This document shows positions 5,576 through 6,234 of a DNA stretch of 6,234 nt, one piece after another. A model generated the notes under the pieces. It saw only the letters and a program-made list of their open reading frames with translations, searched no databases and was not told the origin of the DNA. Origin of the DNA: Sphingobacterium sp. GTDB taxonomy: Bacteria; Bacteroidota; Bacteroidia; SpSt-205. Location of the stretch: NCBI GenBank assembly GCA_028276345.1, contig JAPYWM010000082.1, forward strand, positions 1 through 6,234, written 5' to 3'. How positions within the stretch are numbered: position 1 is the stretch's first letter; each line of letters opens with the position of its first letter. Position numbers and translations under genes: made by a program.

Positions 5576-6234
5576 TCACCATTCCACCCCCACCTGCACA
5601 CTCCACTCGGAGCCCCGCACGTAGCGGATGACGATGTCTTCGTTTTTCTCTATGCGGCCATTGAGGTTGGTATCTTGGCGATAGACGAAGGGCTGGTTGA
5701 GTATATCGCGGGCCTGCAGTTGGATATACCAGCGGCCGAGTTTGCGGCGGATAGTGAGGTCGTTTACGAGCCGGGGCATTTCATAGACGGTGGGATTGAG
5801 GTTATCGCCTACCCAGAAGATGCGGGGGCCAATCTGCTGGAGGGCGCCTGTGATTTGCCAAGCCTGAGAAGGGGACGTATACGTGAGGATGAGATTAGCG
5901 ATATAGGGGGCCTGCCCATAAAGAGGTCGGTAGCGTGCTTGACTTTCGCCGGCCAGGCCGCTCACGCGGTCTCCCATGTCTACTTGGCTGTAAATAAGCG
6001 CTAAGTTGGAAATCACATCCAGCCTCTTGAAGAGGCGCAGGCGCACCTCTGCCTCTATCCCCACCAGATAAGCCGAAGCCGCCTGCCCAAACTGCAAAAT
6101 CGGATTGTCCGCACCCCGGAGAATGTAGTTCTCAATGGGATTTTGGATGTACTTGTAGAAAGCCCCGATGGAGACGAGCTGGTCTAAGCTGGGTGAAAAG
6201 TCATACCGCCCGTCTACGTGGTGGAGGGTGGCAG
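5576..6234 (-). CDS. TonB-dependent outer-membrane receptor, C-terminal barrel fragment
   Basis: The last 218 residues of an outer-membrane beta-barrel whose start lies beyond the window. The frame is open from 6232 to the TGA at 5576-5578; there is no credible internal start (an in-frame TTG at 6095-6097 is mid-barrel). The visible part shows barrel strands with alternating hydrophobic and aromatic residues, a DGRYDFSPSLDQLVSIGAFYKYI segment typical of the final third of TonB receptors (strand with FYKYI and then NPIENY), the motif ARDILNQPFVYRQD, and a terminal strand ending VQVGVEW with the C-terminal aromatic residue used in outer-membrane barrel assembly. Such receptors import siderophores, cobalamin or glycans with TonB energy; the substrate cannot be told without the plug domain. 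DTNLNGRIEKNE near the C terminus fits an EF-hand-like calcium loop. The family is likely; a non-TonB barrel cannot be fully excluded. Confidence 0.85.
   Translation of the reverse strand, partial: ATLHHVDGRYDFSPSLDQLVSIGAFYKYIQNPIENYILRGADNPILQFGQAASAYLVGIEAEVRLRLFKRLDVISNLALIYSQVDMGDRVSGLAGESQARYRPLYGQAPYIANLILTYTSPSQAWQITGALQQIGPRIFWVGDNLNPTVYEMPRLVNDLTIRRKLGRWYIQLQARDILNQPFVYRQDTNLNGRIEKNEDIVIRYVRGSEWSVQVGVEW

Noticed and set aside
5675..6004. 109-codon plus-strand frame at the right end
   Set aside because: Shadow of the minus-strand receptor barrel, whose translation shows clear beta-barrel features.
6095..6097. TTG as the start codon of a short minus-strand gene
   Set aside because: The frame continues open with barrel-type sequence to the window edge, so this is an internal leucine codon of a larger receptor.

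Overview
The window looks like part of a chromosome from a Bacteroidota-type (FCB-group) bacterium. Four things suggest this: the genes lack clear Shine-Dalgarno sequences; the exact Bacteroidota -7 motif TAACTTTG stands just before two start codons; there are two small EGF-like lipoproteins next to a TonB-dependent outer-membrane receptor; and QueG is of the short type. The species cannot be named from the sequence. Coding is dense and moderately GC-rich, with C-ended codons dominating in much of the left half.

Left region (1-4308, all + strand): five tightly packed genes that look like one transcript. The first three are a partner-switching signalling set: a membrane-anchored GAF-PP2C (SpoIIE/RsbU-type) phosphatase cut by the window edge, a STAS-domain antagonist (RsbV/SpoIIAA-like) and a GHKL-type kinase/anti-sigma protein (RsbW/SpoIIAB-like). 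By family logic the kinase phosphorylates the STAS protein and the phosphatase reverses this in response to a signal. No sigma factor is encoded here, so the output target is unknown. The kinase gene overlaps the STAS gene by 8 bases and overlaps ruvB (Holliday-junction branch-migration motor) by ATGA. queG (last step of queuosine synthesis in tRNA) follows ruvB after 5 bases. The shared transcript couples these genes in expression, but nothing links their biochemistry.

Middle region (4309-5573): a 157-base gap with a hairpin and a C8 tract, then two tandem paralogous genes for small lipoproteins. Each has a lipobox signal peptide, one six-cysteine EGF-like module and a C-terminal beta-rich domain. 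A 9-bp GC-rich hairpin with a T-rich tail separates them. The two copies differ sharply in third-position GC, so they are either old duplicates or were gained separately.

Right region (5576-6234, - strand): the C-terminal end of a TonB-dependent receptor beta-barrel, reading in from beyond the window and ending two bases from the second lipoprotein gene in convergent orientation.

The observations most worth checking are the partner-switching set without a sigma factor, the resemblance of the phosphatase membrane region to the N-terminal part of CdaA-type diadenylate cyclases, the possible near-leaderless promoters, and the EGF lipoprotein pair. I see no tRNA, rRNA, CRISPR array, insertion sequence or attachment site.
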